Source: Rubrobacter calidifluminis (GTDB taxonomy: Bacteria > Actinomycetota > Rubrobacteria > Rubrobacterales > Rubrobacteraceae). Taken from it: a stretch of 64,000 nucleotides of DNA. Below are positions 29,043 to 38,480 of this stretch, in pieces. The notes beneath the pieces are model-generated. The model saw only the letters and a list, made by a program, of their open reading frames with translations. It did not search any database and was not told the DNA's origin. Within the stretch, counting starts at the first letter, position 1. Each line of letters opens with the position of its first letter. The translations under genes and the position numbers were made by a program. The stretch spans positions 35,636 to 99,635 of the forward strand of contig NZ_JAQKGV010000013.1 in assembly GCF_028617075.1 (NCBI RefSeq), in the 5' to 3' direction.

Positions 29043-29839
29043 AGACCTTGGGCTACGAGAACCTGCGGCTCGAGATAGACGGCGGGGTGCTGCGCGTCCT
29101 GCTCGACAGGCCGCGGGTGCACAACGCTCTGAACCCGGCACTGATCGGGGAGATTGCCTCCTGCTTCGAGGAGGCCGCACGGGACGATGCGGTGCGCGTC
29201 GTCGTGCTCTCCGGGGAGGGGAGATCCTTCTGCGCCGGGGCCGACGTGGGCTACATGCGCCAGACCGCCCGCTTCTCCCACGAGGAGAACGTAGAGGACG
29301 CGAGACGCCTCGCTGCGATGTACCGGGCGATAGACCGCTGCCCCAAACCGGTCGTCGGGCGCGTCTTCGGGGCCGTGGTCGGCGGCGGGTGCGGGCTCGT
29401 CGCCTCCTGCGACCTGGTCGTCGCGGCTGAGGATGCCTGGTTCGCCTTCACCGAGGTGAGGCTCGGGATCTCCCCGGCGACGATCGCCCCGTTCGTGGTG
29501 CGCAAGATCGGCATCTCCCACGCCAGGGAGCTCTTCCTGAGCGGCTCCCGCTTCGACGCGGGAAGGGCCCGGGAGATCGGGCTCGTGCACGAGGTGTCCT
29601 CCGCGGAGGCGCTCGACGAGGCGACGGAGCGGGCCGTCTCCCGGCTTCTCAAAGGGGGCCCCAGGGCCCTCGCGGCGACCAAGGAACTCCTGCGCGAGCT
29701 CGAGGAGCATCCGGAGGAGGCGACCGAGAGGATGGCGGGCTGGATCGCCCGGCTGCGCGGGGGAGAGGAGGGGCAGGAAGGGCTCGGTGCTTTCCTGGAG
29801 AAACGCGAGCCCGCGTGGAGGGAGGAGGTGAGCCGTTGA
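29039..29839 (+). CDS. Enoyl-CoA hydratase/isomerase (methylglutaconyl-CoA hydratase candidate)
   Basis: A 266-residue crotonase-fold enzyme. The oxyanion loop is SFCAGADVGYM. The second loop reads GGGCGLVASCDLVVAAEDAWFAFTEVRLGISPATIAP, with the catalytic Glu in FTEVRLG. It probably hydrates 3-methylglutaconyl-CoA to HMG-CoA after the carboxylase step; HMG-CoA lyase is encoded at 37578. The TTG start overlaps the previous stop (TTGA). Confidence 0.92.
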   Translation: MKTLGYENLRLEIDGGVLRVLLDRPRVHNALNPALIGEIASCFEEAARDDAVRVVVLSGEGRSFCAGADVGYMRQTARFSHEENVEDARRLAAMYRAIDRCPKPVVGRVFGAVVGGGCGLVASCDLVVAAEDAWFAFTEVRLGISPATIAPFVVRKIGISHARELFLSGSRFDAGRAREIGLVHEVSSAEALDEATERAVSRLLKGGPRALAATKELLRELEEHPEEATERMAGWIARLRGGEEGQEGLGAFLEKREPAWREEVSR

Positions 29840-31806
29840 ACCCGCCGTTCGATAAGCTGCTCGTCGCCAACCGGGGCGAGATCGCCGTGCGCGTCATCCG
29901 GGCCTGTCGGGAGCTCGGCATCAGGACCGTGGCGGTCTATTCGGAGGCCGATGCCGGCTCCCTGCACCGGCGGCTCGCCGACGAGTCGTACCCGATAGGC
30001 CCCGCTCCGGCGACCGAGAGCTACCTGAACATAGAACGCATCGCCGACGTGATCCGCAGAAGCGGCGCCGACGCCGTGCACCCGGGCTACGGCTTCCTCT
30101 CCGAGAACGCCGCCTTCGCCCGGGCGGTCGAGGAGGCGGGGGCGGTCTGGGTCGGGCCGCCGCCGGAGGCGATGGAGGCGATGGCCCTCAAGACCCGGGC
30201 GAAGGAGCTCGCGCAGCGGGCCGGGGTTCCGACGGTGCCGGGCTTCATGGACCCGGACGCCGACGACGAGAAACTCGCCGGGGCGGCCCGCGAGATCGGG
30301 TACCCCGTCCTGATCAAAGCCTCCGCCGGCGGCGGTGGGCGCGGGATGCGTGCCGTCGCGGACCCGAAGGAGTTCCCGGAGGCGGTGCAGAGCGCCCGCA
30401 GGGAGGCCGCCTCGGCTTTCGGGGACGGCTCGGTCTTCCTGGAGAAGCTCATAGAGCGCCCGCGGCACATCGAGGTGCAGGTGATCGGCGACAAGCACGG
30501 CAACGTCATCCACCTCTACGAGAGGGAGTGTTCGATCCAGCGCCGCCACCAGAAGATCGTCGAGGAGGCCCCCTCCCCGGCACTCGACGCGCAGAAGCGC
30601 GAGGAGGTCTGCGCCGCGGCCGTCCGGCTCGCCCGCGAGGCGGGTTACTACAACGCGGGCACCGTGGAGTTCCTCTTCGACGGGGAGAACTTCTACTTCC
30701 TGGAGGTGAACGCCCGGCTGCAGGTCGAGCACCCGGTGACCGAGTTCGTGACCGGGATGGACCTTCTGCACCTGCAGATCGCCGTCGCCGCCGGGGAGCG
30801 CCTCCCGGTCTCCCAGGAGGAGATCGCGCTGCGCGGCTCGGCGATAGAGGCCCGCGTCTACGCCGAGGACGAGGCCGGATTGCCCTCGGGGGGCGAGCTG
30901 CTCGCCTGCGAGCTTCCCGAAGGCCCGGGCATCCGCAACGACGCGGGGTTCGAGGCCGGGGACGTGGTGCCGCTCAACTACGACCCGATGCTCGCCAAGC
31001 TCATCGTCTGGGCTCCGGACCGCAGGCGGGCCGTGAGGAGGCTGCGCCGGGCGCTCGCGGACTACACGATCCTGGGTCCCGCCTCGAACCTGCCGCTGCT
31101 GAGGAGGATAGCCGCGGAGCCGGATTTCCTCTCCGGGGAGACCCACGTTTCCTTCCTGGAAGAACACGGGCTCACCGGTGCGCCCACCGGGCCGCGCCGG
31201 GTGCCCGGGGAGGCCGTCCTGCTCGCGGCCGCCGCCGAGACGTCTTCTTCTGGTGGCGTCGTCGATCCTTTCGATTCCGGTCCCTGGCGCGGCGGGGGCT
31301 GGGAGCTGCGCTACCTGCTCGAAGGGGAGGAGCGCAGGGTCGGGGTGCGGCGTGCCGCGGGTGGGGCGCTGCGGGTCGAGTCGGACGGGAAGGTGAGCCT
31401 CCTGGAGGAGGTGCGCGTCGCTGATGGACGCATCAGCGCATCCTGTGACGGGAAGATCCTTGGGGGCAGCTTCGCGCATGACGGCGGCGTGCTCTTCGTC
31501 TCCCTGGAGGGGGAGAGCTACCGGTTCGTACGGCCGGAACCGCTCCGGGCGGACGGCGGGGGCGGGACCGGCGCTTCCGGACGTACCAGCCTCACCGCCC
31601 CGATGCCGGGCACGGTGATCAAGGTGTTCGCCGCCGAGGGCGAAGAGGTCGTTGAAGGGCAGCCGCTGCTGGTGCTCGAGGCGATGAAGACCGAGCAGAC
31701 GGTCTCCGCCCCGTACGTCGGCAGGGTGAAGAGGATCCCATTCTCTGAGGGAGACGTCGTTCCGGGGGGAGCCGTGCTGGCGGAGATAGAACAGGAAGGG
31801 GGGTGA
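29836..31806 (+). CDS. mccA: Biotin-dependent acyl-CoA carboxylase alpha subunit (biotin carboxylase + BCCP)
   Basis: A 656-residue fused subunit. The N-terminal biotin carboxylase opens with KLLVANRGEIAVRVIRA, has the ATP loop KASAGGGGRGMR, and carries EVNARLQVEHPVTE at the catalytic site. A linker/BT domain (~residues 450-575) follows. The C-terminal biotinyl domain has the biotin attachment Lys in LEAMKTEQTV. It charges biotin with bicarbonate using ATP and delivers it to the beta subunit. The TTG start at 29836 (GGAGGAGG 7 nt upstream) overlaps the hydratase stop. Confidence 0.94.
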   Translation: MNPPFDKLLVANRGEIAVRVIRACRELGIRTVAVYSEADAGSLHRRLADESYPIGPAPATESYLNIERIADVIRRSGADAVHPGYGFLSENAAFARAVEEAGAVWVGPPPEAMEAMALKTRAKELAQRAGVPTVPGFMDPDADDEKLAGAAREIGYPVLIKASAGGGGRGMRAVADPKEFPEAVQSARREAASAFGDGSVFLEKLIERPRHIEVQVIGDKHGNVIHLYERECSIQRRHQKIVEEAPSPALDAQKREEVCAAAVRLAREAGYYNAGTVEFLFDGENFYFLEVNARLQVEHPVTEFVTGMDLLHLQIAVAAGERLPVSQEEIALRGSAIEARVYAEDEAGLPSGGELLACELPEGPGIRNDAGFEAGDVVPLNYDPMLAKLIVWAPDRRRAVRRLRRALADYTILGPASNLPLLRRIAAEPDFLSGETHVSFLEEHGLTGAPTGPRRVPGEAVLLAAAAETSSSGGVVDPFDSGPWRGGGWELRYLLEGEERRVGVRRAAGGALRVESDGKVSLLEEVRVADGRISASCDGKILGGSFAHDGGVLFVSLEGESYRFVRPEPLRADGGGGTGASGRTSLTAPMPGTVIKVFAAEGEEVVEGQPLLVLEAMKTEQTVSAPYVGRVKRIPFSEGDVVPGGAVLAEIEQEGG

Positions 31807-31824
31807 GCCTGGGCGGGGGCTGGT

Positions 31825-32178
31825 ATGCTTGAAGAGAGCCGCCCGGATGCGCCGGATGGTCGGCGAGGAGGCGGAGGTTGCCAGTTCGGGCTAATCTCCG
31901 GCGGGCCGGGGTGTGGGTTGCCCGGCGAAGTGCGCATCCTCGGCTTCATCCTCTGTCCCGGGCACGCCAGCAGGCTGTACCTCGAGGACAGGATAGCCTC
32001 CCTGCGGGCGGTGATGCTGCAGCTCGGGTTGTGCATCGAGGCCGGGGAGCGAGGGAAGCTCTCCGGGACCGAGACCGCGCGACTCAGGGCGCGGCGCGAG
32101 CGGGCGCGCGCCCGCCTCGAGGCTGCCGAGAAGGCGCGCAGGGGTCTGGAGATGGATCGTGATCCCGAGAGCCGTTGA
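31825..32178 (+). CDS. Hypothetical small protein
   Basis: A 117-residue ORF filling the 390-bp gap between the carboxylase and a Crp-like regulator. The N-terminal ~40 residues are Gly/Pro-rich and may not be translated. The C-terminal part has a plausible long helix (LYLEDRIASLRAVMLQLGLCIEAGE then TARLRARRERARARLEAAEKARRG) that could be a coiled coil. No family is recognised. ATG 31825 follows a weak ribosome site; a start near 31933 (GTG) is an alternative. Confidence 0.5.
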   Translation: MLEESRPDAPDGRRGGGGCQFGLISGGPGCGLPGEVRILGFILCPGHASRLYLEDRIASLRAVMLQLGLCIEAGERGKLSGTETARLRARRERARARLEAAEKARRGLEMDRDPESR

Positions 32179-32196
32179 AGAAGGGGTGAGGGCGTA

Positions 32197-32907
32197 TTGG
32201 GAGTTCCGGAAGAGAAGATACGGATTCTCTCCCTCACGGACATACTCGAACCTCTCTCCCGCCATGAGGTCGAGGAGCTCGGACGCCGGCTGCCGGACAT
32301 GGAACTGTCGCCCGGGGAGCTGCTCTACGCCCCCGGCCAGAAGAGCGAGATCCTCTTCATCCTCCTCCGGGGGAGGGTGAGGATATACAAAATGGTCGGC
32401 AGCCGCGAGCTGACGCTTGCGGTGCTCGGGGCCGGCACGGTCTTCGGTGAGATGTCGCTCACCGCCCAGCGTATGCACGACTCGTTCGCCGAGGCCACCG
32501 AGCCCTCTGAGGTGAGCCTGCTCGGCGTCGAGGACTTCAAGGAGCTCGTCCTCTCCCACCCCGAGGTGGGCCTCCGTGTGGTCGAGCTTCTGGGGGAGAG
32601 GCTCCGGGTGCAGGAGGAACGCCTCGCGGAAATCGCCCTCAAAGCCGTACCTGCCCGGCTCGCGAGCCTGATCCTGCGACTCGTGGAAGCGGAGGGGGTG
32701 GTGAAGGGCGGTGTCTACGAGGTTGACACCCCCTACACACATCGGGAGCTGGCCACGATGATCGGGGCGAACCGGGAGGCGGTCACCAAAGCGCTCGGCG
32801 GTCTGCGCCGGGCCGGGATGATCGAGGTGCGCAGGCGCCGCATCCGGGTGAAGGACGTCGAGGCCCTGGAGTTGGTCGCCGGGCGCGTCCCACAGGATTT
32901 TCCATGA
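32197..32907 (+). CDS. Crp/Fnr-family transcriptional regulator
   Basis: A 236-residue regulator. The N-terminal cyclic-nucleotide-type beta barrel (residues ~20-135) has LLRGRVRIYKMVGSRELTLAVLGAGTVFGEMSLTA. A long dimer helix (~140-160) and a C-terminal winged helix with YTHRELATMIGANREAVTKALGGLRRAGMIEV follow. There are no Fnr-type N-terminal cysteines, so it does not sense oxygen through an Fe-S cluster. The ligand is unknown. The TTG start at 32197 follows AGGGGTGAGGG. Confidence 0.92.
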   Translation: MGVPEEKIRILSLTDILEPLSRHEVEELGRRLPDMELSPGELLYAPGQKSEILFILLRGRVRIYKMVGSRELTLAVLGAGTVFGEMSLTAQRMHDSFAEATEPSEVSLLGVEDFKELVLSHPEVGLRVVELLGERLRVQEERLAEIALKAVPARLASLILRLVEAEGVVKGGVYEVDTPYTHRELATMIGANREAVTKALGGLRRAGMIEVRRRRIRVKDVEALELVAGRVPQDFP

Positions 32908-32962
32908 ATGGTGCCCAAGGATACTTACCCCTCTCCCGCGCTGCTGCAGAATAGCCGAATCC

Positions 32963-33322
32963 ATGTCAGAGTTCGTACGAGATGGGATTCGGGCGGGGCG
33001 CAGTGGGGAGCTGCCGGGTTGTGGTTCTTACTGGCTGCTCTTCTCCGGTGGCGCTGGCACGCCCCCGATCTCTCTGGAAGGCGGGACCCTGCCGGTCTTT
33101 AGCACCGCCGGGGAGGCGATCTGCTTCGCGCTCGTCGAGGGGCTACAACCCGGCTGGATTCCCAGGGGAGTACCGGCGGAGGAGCTGCGGTTGCAGCTCC
33201 TGGAGGGCTCGCTCGGCAGCTTCACCAGGTTCGCACTGGATCCCTGGCCGGGGAGTGCCTCTGACGGAACGATAGCGCTCGTGAGCATCGAACGGGAAGC
33301 TTTCCTTGGGGGAAGAATATGA
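32963..33322 (+). CDS. Hypothetical protein
   Basis: A 119-residue ORF with an ATG start. It reads as a small globular protein (YWLLFSGGAG, VFSTAGEAICFALVEG, PAEELRLQLLEGSLGSFTRFALDPWP) with no membrane segment and no motif I recognise. Codon use resembles its neighbours. Its stop lies inside a short inverted repeat. Confidence 0.55.
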   Translation: MSEFVRDGIRAGRSGELPGCGSYWLLFSGGAGTPPISLEGGTLPVFSTAGEAICFALVEGLQPGWIPRGVPAEELRLQLLEGSLGSFTRFALDPWPGSASDGTIALVSIEREAFLGGRI

Positions 33323-33349
33323 TATTCGTCTCGTTGTATCCCCGGATAC
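33315..33349. promoter_or_regulatory. Two consecutive inverted repeats in an AT-rich gap
   Basis: GAATAT-G-ATATTC at 33315-33327 and GTATCC-CC-GGATAC at 33336-33349 are both perfect. A TAATAT box at 33374-33379 lies 25 bp on. They could be operators for the following small gene and amidase. The remainder of this 145-bp gap (33380-33467) is GC-rich with short self-complementary stretches. Confidence 0.4.
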
Positions 33350-33467
33350 GTGAATAATGGAAGTCCAGGTGCATAATATAAAAAGCGCCGACCCCCTTGG
33401 AGTTTGCGTCGTCGCAACGCCCGAGCCGGCGCGTCCGGCGCCCCGCAACCGTAGGTCCTGAGGCGGG

Positions 33468-33782
33468 GTGCCGGACCTCTCCGGTGTGTCGGATGAGATG
33501 GTACGAGGTACGGTCATGAGTCTTCCGCGACTTCGTCGCTGCGAGGGTTATCTGAACCTCGATGGAACCCTCAGGGACGCGGTGGAGTTGCTCGATCTCG
33601 CGCTCGTCAGGACGCGGGCCTCGTACGGCCGGGACGAACGGCTAAAGGAAGAGGTAGCCGGCATCCTGCTCGACGCGCGAGAGAGGCTGCTCGCCGTCGC
33701 GGGAGGGGGGACTGCGAACGGAACGGACGGCCGCATCGCGAAGGCCGGCGTTGACAGAGAGAGGGTGCCTGCGGGGAGTTGA
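33468..33782 (+). CDS. Hypothetical protein
   Basis: A 104-residue ORF, probably starting at GTG 33468 or 33477. The middle part looks helical (TLRDAVELLDLALVRTRASYGRDERLKEEVAGILLDARERLLAVAGG); the ends are low-complexity. No family is recognised. It precedes the amidase gene by 64 bp, in the same direction. Confidence 0.5.
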   Translation: MPDLSGVSDEMVRGTVMSLPRLRRCEGYLNLDGTLRDAVELLDLALVRTRASYGRDERLKEEVAGILLDARERLLAVAGGGTANGTDGRIAKAGVDRERVPAGS

Positions 33783-33846
33783 TCCGGCGCCTCCTCTTTG
33801 CTAGCTTGCCCGTGAGGGCGAGTGGCGGAGAGGAGGACCGGTACAC

Positions 33847-35376
33847 ATGGTGAGCACGAAGCCTTCGGTCGGTCAGGTGGAGGAGATCGGAGGCCGCTTC
33901 GGGCTGCATCTGGAGAGGGAGGATGCGGCCTCTTTCGCGGCGTTGATGGAGGCGACGCTCTCCACATCGTACCGCAGGCTCGACGAGCTGGCCGAGCCCG
34001 TACCCCGGGTGAAGTATCCCAGGAGCGGCGGCTACCGTCCCGACCCCGCGGAGAACCCTCTCGGGGCCTGGTACTACAGGTGCTCGATAAAAGGCGTCGG
34101 GAGCGGTCTCCTCTATGGAAAGCGCCTTGCGATAAAGGACAACGTCTGCGTCGCCGGGGTGCCGATGATGAACGGATCGGCCACGCTCGAGGGGTACGTC
34201 CCCGAGTTCGACGCGACCATCGTCACCCGCATCCTGGACGCCGGGGGTGAGATAGCGGGCAAGGCCGTCTGCGAGCACCTTTGCTTCTCCGGGGGGAGCC
34301 ACACCTCGGACACGGGGCCCGTGCGAAACCCCCACGACCACGCTCGCTCGGCGGGCGGTTCGTCGAGCGGGAGCGCGGCGCTGGTCGCCGCCGGAGAGGT
34401 GGACATGGCGATCGGCGGGGACCAGGGAGGCTCTATACGAATCCCCTCCTGCTGGTGCGGGACCTACGGCCTCAAGCCCACCTACGGGCTGGTCCCCTAC
34501 ACCGGGATCTTCCCGATAGAGCTCACTCTCGACCACACCGGCCCCATCGCCGCCAGCGTCCACGACGTGGCGTTGCTCCTCGCGGTGGTCGCCGGGGAGG
34601 ACGGGCTCGACCCGCGCCAGAGGAACGTGCGGGTCGGGGACTATCTGGGAGCTCTGGAGAGGGGCGTGGAGGGCCTGCGGGTGGGCGTCGTCGAGGAGGG
34701 GTTCGGCCTACCCGGCCTCTCCGAGGAAGACGTGGACGAGACGGTGCGGAGCGCGGCGCAGAGGTTCAGCGAGCTCGGGGCGGAGGTGCGCCGGATCTCC
34801 ATCCCGATGCACCGCGACGGGATCCACGTCTGGAACGGGATCGCCATCGAGGGAGCGACCGAGCTCATGGTAAAGGGCAACGCGCTCGGCACCAACTGGT
34901 CCGGTCACTACCCGACCTCGCTGCTCGAGGTCTACGGGCGGGGCAGGCGGTTGCTTGCGGACGAACTCTCCGAGACCGTCAAGCTCACGATGCTCCTCGG
35001 TGAGTACGTGCGCGAGCGCTACGGAGGGCGCTACTACGCGAGGGCGCAGAACCTGGCGCGCAGGCTCAGGGCCGCCTACGACGCGGCGCTCGGGGAGGTG
35101 GACCTGCTCCTGATGCCGACGCTCCCGATGAAGGCGACGGAGATACCCGCCCCGGATGCCCCGCGCGAGGAGATCATAGCCCGGGGACTCGAGATGATCC
35201 CGAACACCGCCCCCTTCGACGTGAGCTGGCACCCGGCGATGAACGTTCCCTGCGGGGTTTCGGAGGGGTTGCCCGTGGGCATGATGCTCGTAGGCCGGAG
35301 GTGGGACGAGGAGACCGTGCTGCGCGCCGCGCGGGCGTTCGAGAAGAGCGGGGCCTACACGCCCCCCTCGCTCTAG
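33847..35376 (+). CDS. Amidase (amidase-signature family)
   Basis: A 509-residue hydrolase of the amidase-signature family. The catalytic Ser-cisSer-Lys triad is readable: Lys in [10 protein letters not shown], the first Ser in [14 protein letters not shown], and the nucleophile region [22 protein letters not shown]. The extra N-terminal ~90 residues and the overall length match the enantioselective amidases linked to nitrile metabolism. The substrate is an amide of an organic acid; it is not known. Its 3' end overlaps the convergent PEP-hydrolase-family gene by 4 bp. Confidence 0.92.
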   Translation: MVSTKPSVGQVEEIGGRFGLHLEREDAASFAALMEATLSTSYRRLDELAEPVPRVKYPRSGGYRPDPAENPLGAWYYRCSIKGVGSGLLYGKRLAIKDNVCVAGVPMMNGSATLEGYVPEFDATIVTRILDAGGEIAGKAVCEHLCFSGGSHTSDTGPVRNPHDHARSAGGSSSGSAALVAAGEVDMAIGGDQGGSIRIPSCWCGTYGLKPTYGLVPYTGIFPIELTLDHTGPIAASVHDVALLLAVVAGEDGLDPRQRNVRVGDYLGALERGVEGLRVGVVEEGFGLPGLSEEDVDETVRSAAQRFSELGAEVRRISIPMHRDGIHVWNGIAIEGATELMVKGNALGTNWSGHYPTSLLEVYGRGRRLLADELSETVKLTMLLGEYVRERYGGRYYARAQNLARRLRAAYDAALGEVDLLLMPTLPMKATEIPAPDAPREEIIARGLEMIPNTAPFDVSWHPAMNVPCGVSEGLPVGMMLVGRRWDEETVLRAARAFEKSGAYTPPSL

Positions 35377-36203
35377 ACGGAGCCCGGTGCGATCCCCTTG
35401 AAGCGCCGCATGTTCTCGGTGATCGCGACCTCCGTCGGCAGCCGCTCCACGCTGGAGGCCCCGAAGAAGCCGACGACCCCGCTGGTGTTCTCGAGCACGT
35501 AGGCCGCATCCTCGGGGGTGGCGATCGGGCCGCCGTGGCAGAGGACGAGCACCTCCTCGTTCACCTCCTTCGCCGCGTCGTGCATCGCCTGCACCCTGCG
35601 GGCTGCCTCCTCGATCGAGAGCGCGGTCTTCGCCCCGATCGTCCCGGAGGTGGTGAGCCCCATGTGAGGGACCAAAACGTCCGCCCCGGCGGCGGCCATC
35701 CTGCGCGCCTCATCTTCGTCGAAGACGTAGGGCGCGGTCAGGAGGTCGAGTTCGTGGGCCTCCCGGATCATCTCGATCTCGAGCTCGAAACCCATCCCGG
35801 TCTCTTCCAGGTTCTGCCGGAAGTTGCCGTCGAAAAGCCCGACGGTGGGGAAGTTCTGCACCCCGGAGAAACCCATCTCCCTGAGCTGCTTCAGGAAGTT
35901 GGGCATGAGCCTGAACGGGTCGGTGCCGCAGACCCCCGCGAGGACCGGCGTGTCCTTCACCACCGGCAGCACCTCGGAGGCCATCTCGACGACTATCGCG
36001 TTGGCGTCCCCGTAGGGCAGAAGCCCGGCGAGCGAACCGCGCCCGGCCATCCGGTAACGCCCGGAGTTGTAGATGATGATCAGGTCCGCCCCGCCCGCCT
36101 CGGCGCACTTGGCCGAGAGTCCGGTGCCGGCCCCGGCCCCTATGATGGGCCTGCCGCGCTCGACCTCTTTCCGCAGCCGTGCGAGCGCCTCTTCTCTTTT
36201 CAT
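35373..36203 (-). CDS. Phosphoenolpyruvate hydrolase-family TIM-barrel protein
   Basis: A 276-residue TIM-barrel of the PEP-hydrolase/IGPS-like family (PF09370 type), with [32 protein letters not shown] at the start and [24 protein letters not shown] and LCHGGPI along the barrel. In many genomes it pairs with a Tm-1-like ATP-binding protein, as here, and the two are fused in some plants and fungi. Its activity is poorly known. Its start overlaps the stop of the Tm-1 gene (ATGA). Confidence 0.88.
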   Translation of the reverse strand: MKREEALARLRKEVERGRPIIGAGAGTGLSAKCAEAGGADLIIIYNSGRYRMAGRGSLAGLLPYGDANAIVVEMASEVLPVVKDTPVLAGVCGTDPFRLMPNFLKQLREMGFSGVQNFPTVGLFDGNFRQNLEETGMGFELEIEMIREAHELDLLTAPYVFDEDEARRMAAAGADVLVPHMGLTTSGTIGAKTALSIEEAARRVQAMHDAAKEVNEEVLVLCHGGPIATPEDAAYVLENTSGVVGFFGASSVERLPTEVAITENMRRFKGIAPGSV

Positions 36204-37441
36204 CTCGTCTCCTCCTGCTCTTCATTCCTCCACGACCTGTAATTTTGGTCCAGCTTCTTGGCCATCTCTCGCGCGAAGGCGGGGTCGTTTATGTTGGCCT
36301 CGCTCTCGACGACCTCGACGTTCCCGGAGAGGTTCTCCAGCAGGGCCTCGAAGAGCGCCCCGTCGGCCTCGGGGTCGTGGAAGGGCTGCCCCTCGCGGTC
36401 GATGGCGGAGAGTCCGCCGCGCGGCACGAACAGGGTCGTCGGGCCCCGCGCGGCGCTCAGCTTGCGGGCGATCGTCCTGCCGAGCTCGGCGCACTCTTCG
36501 GGGGTCGTGCGCATCAGGGTGACCGTGGGGTTGTGCTCGTGGAGCCTCCTGTTCCGGAAGCGCTCCGGCACCGTCTCCCTGGGCCCGAAGTTGACCATGT
36601 CCAGGGCGCCCAGAGAGACGACCTGCGGCAGCCCGAGCTCGCCCGCCGCCTGCAGCCGGTCGGGGCCCGCGGAGAGCACCCCGCCGACTAGCTCGTCGGC
36701 GAGCTCGGTCGTCGTCAGGTCCAGCACACCGGTGATGAAGCCGTCGCGCATCAGGGCCTCCATCGAGCGCCCGCCGGTCCCGGTGGCGTGGAAGACCAGA
36801 ACCTCGTAGCCCAGCTCCTCGAGCCGCTCCCGGGCCGCCTCGACCGCGGGCGTCGTCACCCCGAACATCGTCGCCCCGACGAGCGGGCGGTCTTCGCCGG
36901 CCCCCTGCGGAGCTTCCGCTCGGGCCATGCCCGCCGCCGCAGCCGCGGCGTTGGTGAGTATGCGGGCGGAGAGGCGGTTGATCCCGGAGATGTCCACGAC
37001 CGAGTACATCATCGTTACGTCCGACGCCCCGACGTAGGGGCGGGTGTCGCCGGAGGCCATCGTGGAGACCATGATCTTCGGTACGCCCACCGGCAGGCTT
37101 CGCATCGCACCCGTCACGAGCGAGGTGCCTCCGGAGCCTCCGAGCCCGAGCACCGCGTCGAGCCGCCCCTCATCGTGGAGCCTGTGCACGATCTCTCCGG
37201 CCCCGCGCGACATCGTCCCGACGGCCGCGCCGCGGTCTCCCGCCCCCACCAGTACCTCTATGCTGGTCCCGGCGGCCCGTGCCACCTCCTCGCGGGGAAT
37301 GTCCGGGGTCGCCTTCGGCTCGCCGAGCACCCCGGCGTCCACCAGGATCACATCCACCCCGAGCTCCCGCAGCCGCTCGCTCAGGAAAGCGTACTCCTCG
37401 CCCTTGGTGTCCAGCGTCCCCACGAGAACCACCGTCGCCAT
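36200..37441 (-). CDS. Tm-1-like ATP-binding protein (UPF0261)
   Basis: A 413-residue protein of the UPF0261/Tm-1 family. It has the N-terminal [17 protein letters not shown], the ATP-site-type [19 protein letters not shown], and [12 protein letters not shown] in the first domain, and [16 protein letters not shown] in the second. The tomato Tm-1 homologue binds ATP and viral helicase, but the bacterial role is unknown. It is coupled by a 4-bp overlap to the PEP-hydrolase-family gene. ATG 37441 has AGGAGG upstream. Confidence 0.9.
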   Translation of the reverse strand: MATVVLVGTLDTKGEEYAFLSERLRELGVDVILVDAGVLGEPKATPDIPREEVARAAGTSIEVLVGAGDRGAAVGTMSRGAGEIVHRLHDEGRLDAVLGLGGSGGTSLVTGAMRSLPVGVPKIMVSTMASGDTRPYVGASDVTMMYSVVDISGINRLSARILTNAAAAAAGMARAEAPQGAGEDRPLVGATMFGVTTPAVEAARERLEELGYEVLVFHATGTGGRSMEALMRDGFITGVLDLTTTELADELVGGVLSAGPDRLQAAGELGLPQVVSLGALDMVNFGPRETVPERFRNRRLHEHNPTVTLMRTTPEECAELGRTIARKLSAARGPTTLFVPRGGLSAIDREGQPFHDPEADGALFEALLENLSGNVEVVESEANINDPAFAREMAKKLDQNYRSWRNEEQEETR

Positions 37442-37509
37442 CCATCCTCCTCTCCCCGCTGTACGGTTGGTATCAGTATATCCCCGGGGGGTGACGATCC
37501 TCTGTTTCG

Positions 37510-37541
37510 TTGAACGATGGGTCAGTATCCTGTGATATAAG
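37510..37541 (+). promoter_or_regulatory. Possible promoter of HMG-CoA lyase gene
   Basis: TTGAAC at 37510-37515 is followed after 17 bp by TGATAT(AAG). The start codon of the lyase lies 37 bp downstream. The divergent gap also contains a near-duplicated GTATCAGTATAT / GTCAGTATCC pattern. Confidence 0.4.
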
Positions 37542-37577
37542 TTCAGGGGGTGGTTCCGGGTGAGAGGAGTGGATCCG

Positions 37578-38474
37578 ATGCGCCACATAGAAGTCGTGGA
37601 GGTAGGGCCGCGCGACGGGCTGCAGAACGAGAAGACCGTGCTACGCCCGCAGATACGCGCCGAGCTATGCGAGCGGCTGGTCTCCGCCGGCGTGCGGCGG
37701 ATAGAGGCGGCGAGCTTCGTCAACGAGGAGCTGGTACCGCAGATGGCCGGGGCCGAGGATGTCTTCTCCTCGCTGGTGCGGGAGCCCGGCGTGCTCTACT
37801 GCGGGCTCGTTCTGAACGAGCGTGGTTACGAGCGAGCGCTCGGTGCGGGTGTCGACGAGGTACGTTACGCCCTGCCGGTGACCGAATCTTTCGCCAGGCG
37901 CAACCAGAACACCACCGTCGAGGAGGCGCTCGACCTCGCGCTCCACCTGGTGGAGCGGGCCCGGCTCGACGGGGTGAGGGTCTCGGTAACCCTCTCCGTG
38001 GCCTTCGGGTGTCCTTTCGAGGGCAGCGTGCCGCAGGAGAAGGTCGTGGAGCTCGCGCGCGAGGTGGCAGCCGCCGGGCCGGACGAACTGGTGCTCGCCG
38101 ACACCATAGGCGTCGCCGCGCCCGCGCAGGTGAGGGCTCTGATCGGGGAGGTCCTGGACCTCTGCCCCGTCGTCGGGTGCCACTTCCACAACACCCGCAA
38201 CACCGGGTACGCCAACGCGCTGGCCGCGGTGGAGGCCGGGGTCTCGGTGCTCGATTCCTCGATCGGGGGCGTCGGCGGCTGCCCGTTCGCGCCGGGCGCG
38301 ACCGGCAACATAGCCACCGAGGACCTCGCGTACCTCCTGGAGAGGATGGGGTACGAGACCGGCCTGGACCTCGAGCGTCTGATCTCCTGTGCCGGCTGGC
38401 TCTCGGTGCACCTGGGCAGGGAGCTTCCCGGGCAGCTCTACAGAGCCGGTGCCTTCGTCCGGGCCGCGGGGTAG
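37578..38474 (+). CDS. Hydroxymethylglutaryl-CoA lyase
   Basis: A 298-residue DRE-TIM lyase. VEVGPRDGLQNE starts the barrel, EAASFVNEELVPQMAG follows, the metal-binding HFHNTRNTGYANAL lies on a later strand, and the C-terminal signature IGGVGGCPFAPGATGNIATEDL carries the catalytic Cys. It splits HMG-CoA to acetyl-CoA and acetoacetate, the last step of leucine breakdown, completing the pathway encoded at 23-32 kb. ATG 37578 has GAGAGGAG 8 nt upstream. Confidence 0.94.
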   Translation: MRHIEVVEVGPRDGLQNEKTVLRPQIRAELCERLVSAGVRRIEAASFVNEELVPQMAGAEDVFSSLVREPGVLYCGLVLNERGYERALGAGVDEVRYALPVTESFARRNQNTTVEEALDLALHLVERARLDGVRVSVTLSVAFGCPFEGSVPQEKVVELAREVAAAGPDELVLADTIGVAAPAQVRALIGEVLDLCPVVGCHFHNTRNTGYANALAAVEAGVSVLDSSIGGVGGCPFAPGATGNIATEDLAYLLERMGYETGLDLERLISCAGWLSVHLGRELPGQLYRAGAFVRAAG

Positions 38475-38480
38475 ACTCCC

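Noticed and set aside
26484..29180. 898-residue open frame on the minus strand
   Set aside because: It lies opposite the carboxylase beta and MBL genes, has Pro/Arg/His-rich composition and no domain.
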